Shown here piece by piece: positions 46,450-58,306 of a stretch of DNA of 64,000 bases. A program made the translations under genes and the position numbers. How positions within the stretch are numbered: position 1 is the first letter of the stretch; each line of letters starts with the position of its first letter. This stretch comes from Grammothele lineata. Taxonomy: Eukaryota > Basidiomycota > Agaricomycetes > Polyporales > Polyporaceae. The notes below the pieces were generated by a model. The model saw only the letters and a list, made by a program, of their open reading frames with translations, ran no database searches and was not told the origin of the DNA. Location of the stretch: the NCBI GenBank assembly GCA_002150815.3, contig NDFF03000217.1, positions 62,001-126,000 of the forward strand, read 5' to 3'.

Positions 46450-48536
46450 AATCCTTCCCAACCTTCTGAATCATTATCTATGCCAAAACGGAGTATGCGC
46501 GGACCGGGAGACTCTCTGACCGTCGTTGGATCTCCTGAAGGAGAGGTTGTAGTAGGTACTAACTCGGAACTAGATAGTAGAAAGCCTGTTAGGGCATCTG
46601 TTTACGTGGATTGGAGTACTTACTTATTTGAGATCCTTGGACCTGCTTCGTAATAGCTCTTCATTCTACTTAGTGCTTGTAGGAAGAGTGTGTCCTGCAT
46701 CCGCACACTATCACGTCGTCGTTGAGAAGATAGCCTGAACTGGAAACTCCTCGGAGAAATTCGTGGTATGGTGACGTCACGGGGATCGTTCCCTCAGGGG
46801 TAGGTTGTGACGACGTGACGCGCAGCCGCCACAACTCCCCCGGGCCGGCGTCATTAATTGAAGACGCTCTTGTTCTCCTTCGACCAACATGACGATCCTA
46901 GTTCTCTCGTCAATATCGCGGAAGACTTTCGTTAGATTATGTTACCTCGCATGCTGCTCATATCAGCTCAACGCTCCCTGCTGGAGGCGGCCACTCACTC
47001 GGCATTAACCTGGCAGGTTCAAGTTGCGAGAGTTGTCCTTTGTGATGGACGTTCGAACGGCGGCCGCTCGCCATGATGCGCATCAAACCCAGCATCATGA
47101 TACCGACAAGATACCGATGAGAAAGAAGCTGGTGGTCTATGTAATAGCAAACTGTGCCTTGTTCCGCGTGTCGCATTCACGTACACAGTGCACTGCTCAA
47201 CCGGCGGCGACATATGGTGCTCATCACTAGAGGCCACCGCTCGGAGGCACCCTAGCGCTGTGGACGATCGTCCTCGATCATCTTGCAGAACATGGCAATA
47301 CGAGCTAATGAAGAGTGGCTGAAGTCGAGCCGAAGCAGCGAGTTCAATGTTCCGCGCACGTTCAACAGGTTCAGCAGGGCGCATGTGCTAGGGCACAGAC
47401 AGAGGTACGCGTGCCCCGCCCACCACTACATCGCGTAATATCTGCTCATCCTGACGTTCGTCCCCAGCGATCTTGCCCACATCCCTGATCTGCTGCCACA
47501 TCATTAGATGGTTCTTTTAATGGTCGGCCTATTCTATGCCTCTGCCTATGTATATCGCGCGTTCACGCACGCGGCGTGACGAACCCCGCCGACGCCGAGG
47601 TGAGGCCCTATCGCTCGGTAGTCTCGTCTAGGACTTGGCGTGCCATTCCCTAGCGTTCCCTCAGCGTTGGTTCATCGTGCACAGGGTGTGGGGTTGGTTT
47701 GCGATGGCCAAGCCCGTTCTGCAGGGATATGCTCTGACCGCAGGTATTGCAGCCCAGCAATTCACCGGACACGCCTAGTTACGTACGCTGGTCAAACGCA
47801 AGCTGTACATAGAAGAGTTCCGAATGACCGCAGCGGAACTTCTCTCGTGGCGGTTGCTCAAGGGGATGCCCGTCTTGAACCCTAATTCCTGAGCACGAGA
47901 GGAAGTCCAAGTGGATACTTCGCTACTCATGTATCATGTACCGGCCTCCATGGTCTCACGCGGGATACCAAGACTGCGATGCGAGACAGCGCCCCGGGTT
48001 TCGCTGAACGTTTGAGGGCTATGAGCCCTCACAACATTCCCGTGCTTTCTTGTCGCCGTGGACCTTGGGCCTATTGAGGTTGCGCCATGGCGATTAGAAG
48101 ACTATTCTCGAGTGGGCCTCGCCGGGATCGGGAGCTCCGTAGAACCATCTAGATGTGGACCCAGAGCGGGCAGAGGAAGGCTTCCACAACGCGAGGAGAA
48201 TTCCCTCAGTCTACGTTCAGTCCAAAGCCGTAGCATGGAAGGCCGGAGTCATATTGAACAATCAGAGCATAGAAGTGTCTCAGCCTTGCAAGTTCGAAAT
48301 GAGCGGAGGGAGGGCGTTAATGTGCTGAACAACCAATGCGGCCTGGAGACTCCGTGCTTGATATCTGGACTCTTCATGGCGTTCAGATTAAACGTGTTTG
48401 AGCGATCCCCGAAAGTTCTGTCGCACTCCCACGACTGCCGCGGACCCGTCAGGAAGTTGAGACTGTGCGTGCGCAGTATGTAGGTTAAGTCTAGATCTTA
48501 GCACACGGTGCTCAAACAAACTCTAACACATTCACT
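46450..48536. other. Intergenic, no supported gene
   Basis: About 2.1 kb between AOS1 and the MFS gene, which converge. A TGACGTCA palindrome (CRE-like) occurs near 46771. No coding region is supported. Confidence 0.45.
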
Positions 48537-50743
48537 TCACTCCACCCGAGGAGGGACCTCCCGCGTCTCTCCTCTCACCGGTCCACCGGACCCCGCGCTC
48601 TCCACGTCCTTCTGCGCGCCCTCTAGCGAGCCCTGCTCCGCCGAGTTCTTGTCCTGGAGGCCCCACTGCTCGTCTAGCGACTCCCGCATCTTCTCTTCCC
48701 GCATCAGCAGGCACGACAGCAGTCCCCCGCCGGCGAGGCCGAGCATGACGAGCCACGTCGTGCGCGTGGCGTGCGCGAACGCGACGCGTACCCGGGTGCG
48801 CAGTGCCGGTGCGAGTCCTGCGATCTGCGGGATGACGGCGTACGCGATCTGTGCACCTTGAGGGAGGGTTGAGAGGTAGTCGGAGGGGAGGTCGCGTTGC
48901 AGGACGTTCTGGAGGATCGCACCTCCGATCGCGATCCCGAAGCTCTACAGTAGGGGGAACGACATGAGTGAGCATGTAATGTAAAAACACAGACAAGTGT
49001 GAGCGACATACCTCTGCGAAGCGGCGAGTGAAGATGAAGAACGAGAGCGCGTGCGCATTGTTCGACACCGGGAGGGGCGCGAGGATCGGGAACTCGGGCC
49101 CACCGAACAGCGCCCCAATCCCAACCGCGACAGGGATTTGGACGCAGATATATTTGGCGCGATTCGAGTTCTCGTCGAGGAGCGAGAGGACGCCGAGACC
49201 CACGAGCAGGCTAACCCAGCCGAAGTAGTTCTGGGGGCGATACTTGCCGAGGACCTGCACGGAGATTCCGAGTATGATCGCAGCGAGTGGCGTTATGAGC
49301 GTGAACGGGAGGATGTCGACCCCGGAGGCAAGCGCGCCCGCGCCTTGTACTGCTTGAAAGTACACAGGCAGATAGACTGCAGGTGCAAAGGTTAACGTTC
49401 ACGCATATCAGCCCCAAACGGCGTAAGGACCGTGACGCACAAATGACTGCGCTTTCAATGATGCCATGGAAGAACGTTGCGATGTATCTATCCGACTTGA
49501 TTAGCGTTAGAATGGCTGGAGGTACCAGGCCTCTACGTACCCACTGAGCGTTGTACGTTCAGTAAACACATAGCTTGGGACCTAGATGCTTGTCAGCATA
49601 CGGCGACAAGTCACAGGGTACAGCGGTACGTGCCGTGCGGCCACCAAGCCAGCGCCTTTCGGCAATGAAGAAAGCAACAATTCCAATGGCTCCGATGATC
49701 AGCGGCGCGAGGACGTGAGCTGAGTCCCAAGGGAAGACCAGGCCGCCCCATGTCAGAGCAAGCGTGACAGCCACGGTGCTCCCGATAATGATTGCCATGC
49801 CGCTGCAACACGTCAGCGATATTCTTAGTGACATGGAAGAACTGCTTACATCCAGTCCATCTCACGCAGCTTCTCCATGAGCGGGGCCTTCGGAGCGCGC
49901 ACTTGGAGGAACACCGACGAGAAGAAGATGGCAATTCCACATAGCGGGAGATTTAGGTAGAACAACCAACGCCACGCGCCCGACGGGGCGAGGGCACCGC
50001 CGATGAGGGGGCCCACCGCACTAAGATGAAATGAGTACAATAAACCCTGTAACGAGCTGCCTCTTACCATCCTATAGCCCAAACGCTGTTCGTAAATCAA
50101 TACTTCTGCTCTACATGAGAATACCCCAGAACGGACCTTGCTGTAATCCCCTCGAACGTGCCACGCTCGGGCAAGGGCACGAGATCAGCAAGTACAACCT
50201 CGACGCAGGCAAGACATCCTCCGCTGCCTAGACCTTGGATCGCTACAAATTTATGAGGTGAGCTCGAGTCGATTCGCGAGTGTCGACGCTTACCTCGTCC
50301 GGCAATGAGCATGTTCATATTTTGAGCGGCGCCAGAGACAGCCGAACCGATCGCGAATATAACGACGAAGGACAGTAGCACTGGTTTGCGGCCAAAAGCC
50401 GACACAAGGTCACCGACCAAGGGGATGACAGCGGTGGACGCGATAGTATAGGCACTGCCAACCCATATGAAGTCTGTCCCATTGAGATGCTCCACGATGG
50501 TAGGGAGTGCGGTGGAGACGGCCGTCTGTATAAATGCGCGACAGAATTGTCACTAAAAAGATTTAAGACCGGTCTGTATCGTCTTACCAAATCGAGCACA
50601 GAGAGCAGGTCAATGATGAGATTGGACGCGATGACCATCCAGAAGCTCACGCCGCGCTTGGAGCCGGCTTCAACCTCGGAAGTCGCATTGGAGCTGATGA
50701 CGCTCGTAAGCATGAGGTTGAATAGGGTGCTAAAATGAGACAT
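48537..50743 (-). CDS. MFS drug/metabolite efflux transporter, DHA2-like
   Basis: Reverse-strand multi-exon gene. Exon 1 (50743 to about 50588) gives RGVSFWMVIASNLIIDLLSVLDL, the first membrane helix. The next exon gives TALPTIVEHLNGTDFIWVGSAY and motif A as GDLVSAFGRKPVL. AIQGLGSGGCLACVEVVL and motif C-type AVGPLIGGALAPSGAWRWLFYLN follow. Later exons include VYLPVYFQAVQGAGALASGVDILP (about 49380-49020), the PQGAQIAYAVIPQIAG helix region and a hydrophilic tail ending PPRVE at 48537. This is the proton-driven 14-helix drug:H+ antiporter type, usually exporting toxic or secondary compounds across the plasma membrane. It lies between AOS1 and AOS2, which suggests export of their product. A small exon near 49560-49500 is uncertain. 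Confidence 0.85.
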
Positions 50744-52036
50744 GCCTCTGTACGTCCTTCTCTTGGTCACCGGGTTCACTCATCGTTGGCTCTGGTGAGC
50801 GAAGTGATACTCGACGTGCCGCAATTGATGGGGAAAGGACACCGGGGACGCGACGTTGCCAGAGAGGTGTACCTAGCGGGAAAGCGTTAGTTATGAGTTG
50901 AAATTTAGAATGAGGGAGGCCATATTCTCCGGACGGTCTCACGCAATGTCAGGCCAGCGGGTTGCCGTCACGGAAGCGATGTTTAGCTCAACTTCCGTGA
51001 GCTTGATTGCATGGAGGTGATGATCGCCAAAGCCTCCCGTATGGAACTTTGTACCTCTGTCGTGTGCCGGGGGAGCTCGGGAATGTAATTGAGATGCCCG
51101 ACTTCAGGGCACGCCAGGAATCTGGAGCCTTGCCATGATGAACGTGGTAGACAGTGGACATCGGAAGCTGATGGGACGAACCACATTGGACCTGGGGCAG
51201 GGGCCAGGCATCGGGGGAACGTGGTTGGACCCCGGCGGGTCTACAACCTGGACAAATACCAGCTCGGCGCATGGTTCTCCCATATTCCAAGCGTCAAGGC
51301 TGTAATACAAGCGCAACCTTGCACCCCGAGTTGTGAGCGAGCCCCGCGGCGAGTCGCGTTTCGATAAAGGCATTCCCAATGGCCAGCCAACTAGTCAATG
51401 GCCCGTTGATGATCGATATCGCCAGTGATGAGGGAGGAGGAGAGCGTGAGAATTTGCAGGTCGCTGATCATTTGGTCAATGTTGTGCCCTGGGCGCTTAC
51501 TGGCCGACGCGAGCCCGCATGGCACGGCCCGGTCACAGCGCAACTTACAACCCGCCACCATGGCACGACTCAGTGACTTGGCTCCTTCTCCTCTTCTAGG
51601 GATGCATTTGTGAAGACCACACGCTAAATACTGACTTTGACACGTCAGGCCACAATACAGCGCTACCTGAGGGCCACATGCCTCAAGCCCCCTGCTCAAT
51701 GATGTGCATAACACGTCAATTATAAATCTACGCGATGGTGCCAGGTGCGCAAAGTCATGGCATCGCGAACCTTGATGGATGTGCGTCCGCTTTGACACCT
51801 CTAGAGCGGTCACACCGCTTTTCAAACGTGTGCCGAGGCGCAGCCAGTGCGCGTCCGACATGCATGTCCTGACATTTCGCCGACAGGATCCTCTCACTCC
51901 GATCCCACATCCATGATGCGCGCACTTTAACAGGGCATCTGCTCTCATCACATCGTATAAATGCAGAGTGGGCAGATACCCCGCTAAGCATCGCGAATAC
52001 TCCGCTGGCTTACCCACTACCCCACACGTCCTCGTC
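50744..52036. other. Divergent intergenic region between MFS gene and AOS2
   Basis: About 1.3 kb. A long reverse stop-free stretch (52038-51391) overlaps the AOS2 promoter and start and has no family features, so it is not called. No other gene is supported. Confidence 0.5.
51956..51962 (+). promoter_or_regulatory. TATA box of AOS2
   Basis: TATAAAT 75 bases before the AOS2 start codon. Confidence 0.6.
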
Positions 52037-53477
52037 ATGGAAGCCTCAGATTCCTCCTACCTCGCCAAAACGATGCTCTCGAGCCTTGCGTTGCGCAAGA
52101 TACACTCAGCACCCACACCAGATCTTTTCCAGCCTGCATCGACCGCTGCCGCCGATCTCTTCTCCAATGACTACCTCTCTGTGACCACCAACCCGGCCGT
52201 GCGTCAAGCCTTCCTCGATCGCATTGCCAAGGAGCCTCGAGTGTTCGGTTCGGCGGGCTCGCGCGTCCTCACCGGCAACAAATCGTCGCACGTCGAGTTC
52301 GAGCAGCGTATGCGGACATACTTCGACTGGCCAGCAGCCCTCCTCTTCAACTCCGGCTACGACGCCAACCTCTCCTTTTTCAACGCCGTACCTCAAAAAG
52401 GCGATGCCATCGTCTACGACAAGCTCGTCCACGCGTCGATCCGTGACGGCATCAACGCCTCGATCTGCCGCGACAAGCAGTACCCATTCCAGCACAATTC
52501 CGTGGCTTCGTTCCGCCAGGCCCTCCGAGACGTCCTCGCGAAACATCCCAACATCGCCGCGGGTAAGGGGACGGTCTTCGTCGTCGTCGAGACGCTGTAC
52601 AGCATGGACGGCGACTTCTGTCCCCTGCGCCAGGTCGTTGAGTCGACCGAGGAGCTCGTACCGAAGGGGTGTTACCACATCGTCGTCGATGAGGCTCACA
52701 CCTCTGGGCTGTTTGGGAACGGCCGCGGGCTTGTCCCCGAGCTTGGGCTAAAGGAACAGGTTCAGAGCGTCGTTCACACGTTCAGCAAAACCTGGGGAAT
52801 GAGTGGGGGTACGTGCCTGGGATTCCATCATTTTATGACACTCCTGACCGATGTGATGGCCCACAGGTGTATTCCTCACCTCCCCCGTGGTCCGCCAATA
52901 TCTCATCTGCAACGCCCGACCTATCATTTACTCGACTTCCCTCCCCTACGCGCACATATGCTGCCTGAACACTACCTGGGACTACGTCACGAGCCCAGAG
53001 GGCTCTCAGGTGAGCTTCCGCCGCCTGCCTACCAGTCGCCTCCGCTTCGACCTGCTGACTGACCGCACACAGCTCGTCGAACGTCTACGCCGACTCAGCA
53101 AATATTTCGAGAACGCGCTCCAAGAAGCCTTCCGCCACATCCCCCCTGACCTCCTCTCCCTCCGGCCCCGCTCCATCCCCGCCGACTACCCCTCCGCTGT
53201 CTTCAGCCCCGTCTTCCCGATCCTCACGCGCGCGAGCTTGGCGCTCGCCGAGTTCCTCGAGGAGTTCGGCTACACGCTCACGCCCGTGCCGTACCCCATC
53301 GTGCCGAAGGGAGAGGAGCGCATCCGGGTCGTCATCCACGCGAGGAACACGGAGAAGGAGCTTGACGAGTTCGTCGGCCGTCTCGTGCAGTGGGCCAACT
53401 CGGTCCAGCAGGCGGAGGACGAGAAGGCGGCGCAGAATTTGGAGCGCGTGCCACAGCTCATGCAGGCTAGGCTATGA
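52037..53477 (+). CDS. Alpha-oxoamine synthase, BioF-like (AOS2)
   Basis: Exons 52037-52808, 52867-53009 and 53073-53477, 439 residues. It has the same intron positions as AOS1, and the middle exon is the same length. All expected PLP-pocket residues are present: His132 (KLVHAS), Asp218 and His221 in VDEAHTSG, Thr248 and Lys251 in HTFSKTWGMSGG. It also has the GSAGSRVLTGN turn near the N-terminus. It should catalyse decarboxylative condensation of an acyl thioester with an amino acid. In the BioF branch this is pimeloyl thioester plus alanine (biotin); in the sphingoid branch it is long-chain acyl-CoA plus serine or alanine. Length and the lack of a membrane anchor favour a BioF-like enzyme, but linkage to KDSR genes leaves the substrate open. 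The start is the first ATG after the TATA box. Confidence 0.88.
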
Positions 53478-54219
53478 GCCTGTGAGTTCCCGTTCACCTT
53501 TCGTCACTTAGTGATGATGCATTCAGTCCTGCTGACGAACGACTCCGCGTAGGCTGCGTGGCTGCGAGTTATTCTCCGCTCCTCCTCTTCGATCTGACGG
53601 ATAGGCTTCTGGGGCGGTTATAGGTCGTATCGGGCAACGGACGTACTTGTGTCGTTACTATATCTAACTGGGATTGCGGGCCGTCGATCAGAGAATGTAA
53701 TCATATTTATTGGCTGTATCTCACAAACCTTCGCCGCGAGACTGAAGGGGTCTCTGTCACCCGTATGGGCCTGCTATGCGAGAGGCCTGGCGGACGAGAA
53801 ACACGTCACTCCGAAACAAACCGTGACCACTAGGAGGGCTTCGCAGTGTGGGGGTTACGCGGCACGGGAGCTATTGTAGGGTTTGTCATCCTGGTGGCTG
53901 CGTGGAAGCGTGGCCAGGCTCTAGGTGGGAACTTTGCCACGCAACATGTCTACCTATTCTACGCGGGAAGCGCTGACTTTGCCGTGGACACGGGCTTGAG
54001 GTTGACGCGTTGACGTCTTCGGGACCCACGGTCGTCAATGGGGCGCCACAAGACGGCTGCAGCACGTTGGCAATCTTGCCATGCGATGCTTCGCAGCGGA
54101 CTGCACATACACTAGCATTCTCCAAGGTGAAGGTCGTTGCTCCATCCAGCCAATAGAGACAATACATAGCTTCCATTTCCTGCATACATGCGATATCAGA
54201 CATGATCTACGACTCGCAT
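53478..54219. other. Intergenic, convergent
   Basis: 3' flanks of AOS2 and of the reverse DUF6534 gene; nothing further recognised. Confidence 0.45.
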
Positions 54220-56408
54220 CTAGACTCCATAATCACACCCGCCTCGCAAGGAGGAGGTCTTCGTATCCAACGGCATGATCATATTGTCCGACTTGAATGA
54301 CATACCCTGGAGGCCAATTCAGCACCCAACTAGAGAACAGCTCCAGTCCACCCACACGTACCTGAGAAACATTGGCCGTCTGCGATTGGCCGATGCTGAG
54401 GTGTCCAGTGGAGAGGGCGCCCAAGGGAAAGCTCGGCGGGCCCGTCGAGACGGGCAAGGTGTTCCCGAACGTATGAACGCCTCGTTGAGCGAGGTATTTG
54501 CGCGCGTTGAGACTAATTCAACTAGACTGGTCAACAAACACAATGGATATCGTGGCTGTAAAAGCGGACGTACGCAGCGAACATACAGACGGCATGCACT
54601 ATAGTTCATGTCAGGACGAATCGTCAAACTGGGGGGTGGATGCGACGGGGGCTTACATTGGGTGAGAGGGATACCGGGTATGGCATTGAGGAGCCTATCC
54701 GGGAACTTCGCGGCCTGAAGTATGCCATCGTTAGGGCTGGTAGATAATAGAAAGAAGGGCGTACGTACCAGAACGAGGGCCACGAAAGAGACGATGCTGA
54801 TTCACAGACATCAATGATGCCCATCAGTTGCGGCTTGTGACTCATGCAGTGGAAATGCGTACACAGTAACGAGACCTGTAGATACATCGTTAGTAAGGCA
54901 AGCAGGAGCGTTGTCAGAAGTTAACGGACGCACCCGTATTGACCGCGTACATAGTGAGTACATTGATCAACGAATCCGTGCTGAACGTGCCGCAGTCGTA
55001 AGTATTATCGACTTCAAGCCTGAATGGAAAGTATGGACACTTACCTCTCGAAGATGCCCCTCCCCTCTCGTAATGCAAGGACGATGATTGTCGTCAGAAG
55101 AATGTCTGCGCCCATCGCGACGCCTGTGCCCACACAGAGGACCCACTGTAAAAACGGATAGTCATCAGATGTCTGTTGCGACGATGCTAACAGATGCCTA
55201 CGTTGATCTTGTTGAGTTCCGCCAAAGTCGTGATGTGGAACCTAGGCTGAGCAGATGAACACAGACAATCAAGAGTGTGCGTTCAATGAACGCACGATTC
55301 ATATGTAGAATCTAGGGAGACGGTTTAGCATGTGGCACCGGTGTATAGTAGAATGAAGCTCACAAATATAGAATCCTGCGTCATAGGTTGAATTATTCTC
55401 AGATCATCGTTCCAGCACCGTTCCTTTGAGCATTGTCTTACCGAGTTCGACGAGCATAAGTATAACCTGTCAGTTCCGTAGGGCGTCAGCGAACCAGCAG
55501 TCTCGATAAGCCGAATATGTACCGCCAGCAAACAAACCGGGCGATAACGAGGACCGACTACAAAGCGACTTCGTCATTCCACAATCCGCAACTGAACGCC
55601 GATCCTTCTCACCGATATACGCACGCATGGCGTAAAATCTGAAAGCCAGTCAGTCATAAGTCCTATAAACGCGAGGGTAATCCCGAGGTCTTACGCTTGT
55701 ACGATAACTGTCGTGACGATCTGAACGGTCATTGGTAATTTGTTGAGGCAGTCGTCATGACGGATAGGTTTCAAGTGACTCACGTGCAGAATAGGGATAA
55801 GCTTCGTGCTTCATATGAGAACAGGTGGTAAAGAGGGTATTACCGGACGACTCACGTCAAGCGACCTATGTCCTCGATGAGATCGCTGATCCGGAAGTGC
55901 AACGGAGACGACGGAACGCTCACCACACACTCCGGGTGAGGCGAAGTGGATTGAAGAAGTTCGTGACCAGATAGAAGTAACTGTTGGATGTTGATTTACG
56001 TGAGAAGGACTAAATGGTCAGAATGAATTTGTCGGACGCCATACCAAGCGTGCATGGTAACGATGGCAGACAACGTCTCAAGGAGGCTGAAGGCCGTGTC
56101 AAGAAAAAATCTCAGGAGCATGGCCCACATACACTGACATGGATGAGACGACCTGAATAGTGACTGGTCAGACGTCCACTCAAGAGTGTGATGAGCTGGT
56201 ACAGACGCACAAAGAGCTTCAGAATCGGTCTATCCGTAGGATACAGCCGAAAGTACCGGTAGCCTTGGTGAAGCGACAAGCCGTAGATGCTGAGGGGAAT
56301 CAGCATTGTTGTGACCGGCGGGCAGGCTCGGCGTCAAGGATCTACACACATGAGCGACAGAAAGGTCCCGATGAGCGTTGCGCCCATCGTATCGTCGAGC
56401 TGAGACAT
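54220..56408 (-). CDS. DUF6534 family multi-pass membrane protein
   Basis: Reverse-strand gene starting MSQLDDTMGATLIGTFLSLM, joined across an intron to IYGLSLHQGYRYFRLYPTDRP, the family opening. Many small exons follow between about 56200 and 54640. A diagnostic exon near 54520-54365 reads SLNARKYLAQRGVHTFGN, then LPVSTGPPSFPLGAL and GQSQTANVSQ. The last exon probably ends at a TAG at 54220 (tail LDTKTSSLRGGC), but an alternative acceptor would end it near 54233. Seven membrane helices are expected and function is unknown. A TATATA-like element lies about 90 bases upstream (near 56498). It is the fourth DUF6534 gene of the window. Confidence 0.68.
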
Positions 56409-58306
56409 CTCCGAATTGGCGCCGGCAGGGTCCGAGCACTGTCGTCGAGGGCGGGGAGAACAAACGCGGGACGCTGGACGCCTTCGCATTCGACGCTATA
56501 TACGGGGATAGGCACTTGACCAACGTATAAGGTTCTCTGAGCGGCGTTCTGCACAGCGATCGGATGATCCCGCCTGTGAGAGTACTTGTGAGCGCGAGAT
56601 CACCTCCGAACCACAATATTTGGAATCACCGCCGGCTTTCACTTCCAGAGCCGACCCCATTGGGCCGTCGCATTAAGCTACGGAAAGACGCTTGCCCGTT
56701 GTCCTGCGGGGTCTGAAGGCGGTGTGTGTTGCTGCCGCGACGGAGCTTCGCTGGCTGTGTCTTCTTCACTATATGCCCTTGAGGGATATAGGCGGCCTAA
56801 TAGCTCGCCTACAGTTTCGATCTTACGTCTACCCGCCGATGCTGACTTGTAGTTTGATACCAAGAAAAGTCAGAAGAGCGTCGGGCGCACGGCGGATTCA
56901 GACACTTCTTGACACGAAGAAGTCGTGGGTTCGTGCCTGTGCGGGCACTGGAGAGCGGGAGAATTGATGAAAGATGCATGAGTGCTTCGTGTCGATATAT
57001 CGAAGGTGCTAGATGTACGAGTGCTAACGCTTCCTCGGCGCCGACGGCGTACGCGTGGGGCTAGAGGGGCTGGACCAGCTGAAAGAGACCTGATGACAGA
57101 ACCGGCGTATAGTCAACCTTATGGAAGAAACAGAGTAGAAGCAGCGGAAGAGACGCGTACAAAAGCCTGCCATCTAAGGGTCGAGCGAGGTGTTGTGTTA
57201 AATGATCATAATATTGATGCGACCGAGGAGAGAGGATAACCGGCATGCCAGCAGCGCCGCTGATGCCGTAAAACTCTATCAGTGATACTATCAGTCGGAT
57301 TTGTATGTTTAGCGCCCGTATGCCGTTGAAAGGGTGAGCGGATATGGGACACCGAAAGAGAGCGCCTTCTTGAATGACCTGTAATTACCCGCCATAATAT
57401 GACATCCCAATGTCGTTGTCATCTAGGATGTTTGGACTCAGCCATGCACATGATGATATGCGGCGGACACCTGATAGAGGATACTAAAGACCCGAAGACA
57501 CTACGAAGGCACCGTCACCAGTTCTACTGGTAAATACATAAAATGTCTCGCCTCCTAATTCGCTTGTCATGGTCTCGCGTCGTGAACGTACATGTATCCC
57601 CGGCAGCTTGCAACCTCGCAGGCAGGACTCACGTCGGCCGGACCTTCCGTTGACAGGTGACCGGCCGAAACAAGGCGCCTGTCTCAAACCTAGAGGTATT
57701 CGGTCCATCCAACCAACACGTACAACGAACTGGGAATCGTCCACTGCTGCTGCTCCGATGAGGTGCAGACGAGGACATTGTATAACCAGCTCGACCGAGC
57801 ACGGTAAAGCGCCAGCCGAGCAAGGGCGGCCATCTACTTCGATGGCCAAGGACAATCGTGGGGCGATGAATACGTGAGTGCGCGGTGAGGACGATGATTG
57901 GAGAGCGTGGTACAGATATGAGATGGGATGGGATGAGATGGGATGGATGGAGGAGGGATGAGTTGGGATGGACGGACGGGGCGACGGACGGATGGATGGG
58001 TGCAGATGGGTAAGTAGAGAGCAAGATGCGACGGGGATAGAGGGAGTCTGGAGATGATGTCATCGAACGCGGATAAGATCGTAAAAGGGCCCAATAACGC
58101 GCGTCTTCGGGCACTGTCGTCGAGCATGACTGGAATGAGACGAGAGACGGGGCGGGGCGTACCGCGGCGTTAAGCAACGCGGCGAAGCGAGGGACCACGG
58201 ACGAGCGAGGGGGGCGAGAGAGGGGCCGGTGCGGCAACAGCGCACTATTCTGCCCTATATACGCGCCCGGAGGGCATGGGAGATCGGGACGAGATCGCGT
58301 CGACGC
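56409..58306. other. Intergenic, no supported gene
   Basis: About 1.9 kb upstream of the DUF6534 gene and downstream of Med19. Apart from the GGATG-rich minisatellite it holds nothing recognisable. Open stretches over 57830-58240 are products of the biased repeat composition. Confidence 0.5.
57916..58010. repeat. GGATG/GGAC-rich minisatellite
   Basis: Imperfect tandem units of GGATG, GGGAT and GGAC run for about 95 bases. Confidence 0.75.

Noticed and set aside
51391..52038. Long reverse stop-free frame (215 codons)
   Set aside because: It overlaps the TATA box and first codons of the well-supported AOS2 gene on the other strand and shows no domain, signal or splice structure.
44994..53477. 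Assignment of the AOS pair as serine palmitoyltransferase subunits
   Set aside because: Both proteins are about 440 residues, lack the N-terminal membrane anchor, and carry BioF-type motifs, so they are named only as alpha-oxoamine synthases.
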